64,000 bases of DNA, taken from contig NZ_BMIB01000007.1 of assembly GCF_014641615.1 (NCBI RefSeq), positions 62,261 to 126,260 on the forward strand, read 5' to 3'. How positions within the stretch are numbered: the stretch's first letter is position 1; the number at the start of each line of letters is the position of its first letter. The DNA is from Filimonas zeae (GTDB lineage: Bacteria; Bacteroidota; Bacteroidia; Chitinophagales; Chitinophagaceae). The position numbers were made by a program, and so were the translations under genes. Below the pieces are notes generated by a model. It made no database searches. It was not told the origin of the DNA and was given only the letters and a program-made list of their open reading frames with translations. This document shows positions 63,248 to 64,000 of this stretch, one piece after another.

Positions 63248-63880
63248 ATGACACCGTACGAAAGATTGTTACTGGAAAACAAAGCGTGGGCTTCGGAAAA
63301 GGTACATATTGATGAGAACTATTTTAAAAGATTAGCAAACCTTCAAACCCCTGAGTTTTTATGGATTGGCTGTAGTGATAGCCGCGTTCCTGCCAATGAA
63401 ATTACCAACACGCAACCCGGTGAAATATTTGTACACCGCAACATTGCCAACCTGGTAATACATACCGATGTAAACCTTTTAAGTGTACTGGAATATGCAG
63501 TAGTACACCTGAAGGTGAAACATATCATTGTATGTGGACACTACGGTTGTGGCGGTGTTAAGGCTGCTATGAGTAATGATGATTACAAGCAGGTACTGAA
63601 TATGTGGTTACGTAATATTAAAGACGTTTACCGCATTCATCGTGATGAACTGGAAGTAATTGGCGACGAAGAAAAGCGTTTTGACCGCCTGGTAGAATTG
63701 AATGTGATGGAGCAGGTAATTCACCTGGCCAAAACTTCTATTATTCAGCGTGCATGGAAATCAGAACAGCGCCCTCAACTGCATGGATGGGTATACGGTT
63801 TAAAAGATGGCATTATCAAGCCTGTATTTGATATGGACCATACCAGTCCGTTAGACAGGTTGTATGAATACGATTTCTAA
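63248..63880 (+). CDS. can: beta-class carbonic anhydrase
   Basis: This enzyme interconverts CO2 and bicarbonate. The 210-residue protein has zinc ligands C42, H98 and C101 (GCSDSRVP, CGHYGCGG), with the D44-R46 dyad next to the site. Together with the SulP transporter it likely supplies bicarbonate for carboxylation reactions. Length is normal. A terminator follows after 38 bases. Confidence 0.94.
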   Translation: MTPYERLLLENKAWASEKVHIDENYFKRLANLQTPEFLWIGCSDSRVPANEITNTQPGEIFVHRNIANLVIHTDVNLLSVLEYAVVHLKVKHIIVCGHYGCGGVKAAMSNDDYKQVLNMWLRNIKDVYRIHRDELEVIGDEEKRFDRLVELNVMEQVIHLAKTSIIQRAWKSEQRPQLHGWVYGLKDGIIKPVFDMDHTSPLDRLYEYDF

Positions 63881-63918
63881 ATAGAAATAAAAAATTAGCG
63901 GCTACAAGAGCGGTCATG

Positions 63919-63946
63919 GTCGGAAGAAATAATCTTCCGACTTTTT
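63919..63946 (+). terminator. terminator after the carbonic anhydrase gene
   Basis: GTCGGAAG and CTTCCGAC are a perfect 8-bp stem around AAATAAT, followed directly by five T residues. The remaining 54 bases of the window show no supported gene. Confidence 0.88.
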
Positions 63947-64000
63947 GTTTTATAACAGTATTCTTTAGAAAAGAAAGCTACAACTGGCGGAACATTCCGG

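Noticed and set aside
63947..64000. Reverse-strand open frame running in from the right edge
   Set aside because: It would have to read through the strong terminator hairpin, and only about 18 codons are visible, too few to support a gene.
1..64000. tRNA, rRNA, CRISPR array or known riboswitch
   Set aside because: All gaps over 100 bases were read for tRNA T-loops, regular spaced repeats and known riboswitch cores; none was found. The 21-bp array has no spacers and is not a CRISPR.

Overview
The window is chromosomal DNA from a member of the Bacteroidota, most likely family Chitinophagaceae (inference). The signs are outer-membrane beta-barrel proteins with carboxypeptidase-regulatory N-domains, a GLPGLI protein, a DUF5606 protein, a carbamoyltransferase-type arginine pathway, the futalosine menaquinone enzyme MqnC, frequent TTG/GTG starts with weak Shine-Dalgarno sites, and many TAnnTTTG promoter boxes. 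Most of the window is dense housekeeping sequence. No tRNA, rRNA, CRISPR array or intact insertion sequence was seen.

Layout. (1) 1-1.6 kb is the 3' end of an outer-membrane protein gene. (2) 1.6-10.4 kb is a complete arginine operon (GNAT acyltransferase, argG, argC, argD, N-acyl-ornithine carbamoyltransferase, argB, argE, argH). Its leader holds a 12-codon ORF with three Arg codons followed by a hairpin, a possible attenuator. Valine at the specificity position of the carbamoyltransferase suggests N-succinyl rather than N-acetyl intermediates. (3) 10.4-16.6 kb is a surface/sensing module: a second outer-membrane protein, a GLPGLI protein, a histidine kinase and an OmpR-type regulator. AGGTTAAY repeats lie in both of its promoter regions. 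(4) 16.6-32.7 kb holds mqnC, a PDZ aspartyl protease, a DUF2157/DUF4401 membrane pair, an active/inactive M16 protease pair, a holin-like protein, a fused alpha/beta ketoacid dehydrogenase E1, glucokinase and two amidohydrolase-family proteins, one and a half of which have lost their metal-binding HxH.

(5) 32.7-35.1 kb is the only gene-poor, decayed stretch. It has small broken genes, one short secreted protein and a degenerate array of about 28 units with an exact 21-bp period that ends just after an ABC ATPase gene. (6) 35.1-50 kb holds a small ABC system, polA, purU, a SMUG2-like glycosylase, an NlpE-like lipoprotein, a DUF5606 protein, an M3 peptidase, an SCO1-like/Fur pair, a Panacea-domain antitoxin with a small membrane partner (candidate toxin-antitoxin), DUF1345, a TerB-like protein and cysS. 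(7) 50-64 kb holds a reverse-strand run rlmD - rhomboid - pseudo-rhomboid - two EEP phosphatase-family proteins, then a DUF5106 thioredoxin protein, metF, lptB, a GH3 protein, fabG, a small secreted protein, and a SulP transporter with a beta-carbonic anhydrase, which together suggest bicarbonate handling.

The observations most worth following up are the 21-bp phased array, the arginine leader, the shared repeats near the two-component system, the Panacea pair, and the several pseudoenzymes placed beside intact paralogues.
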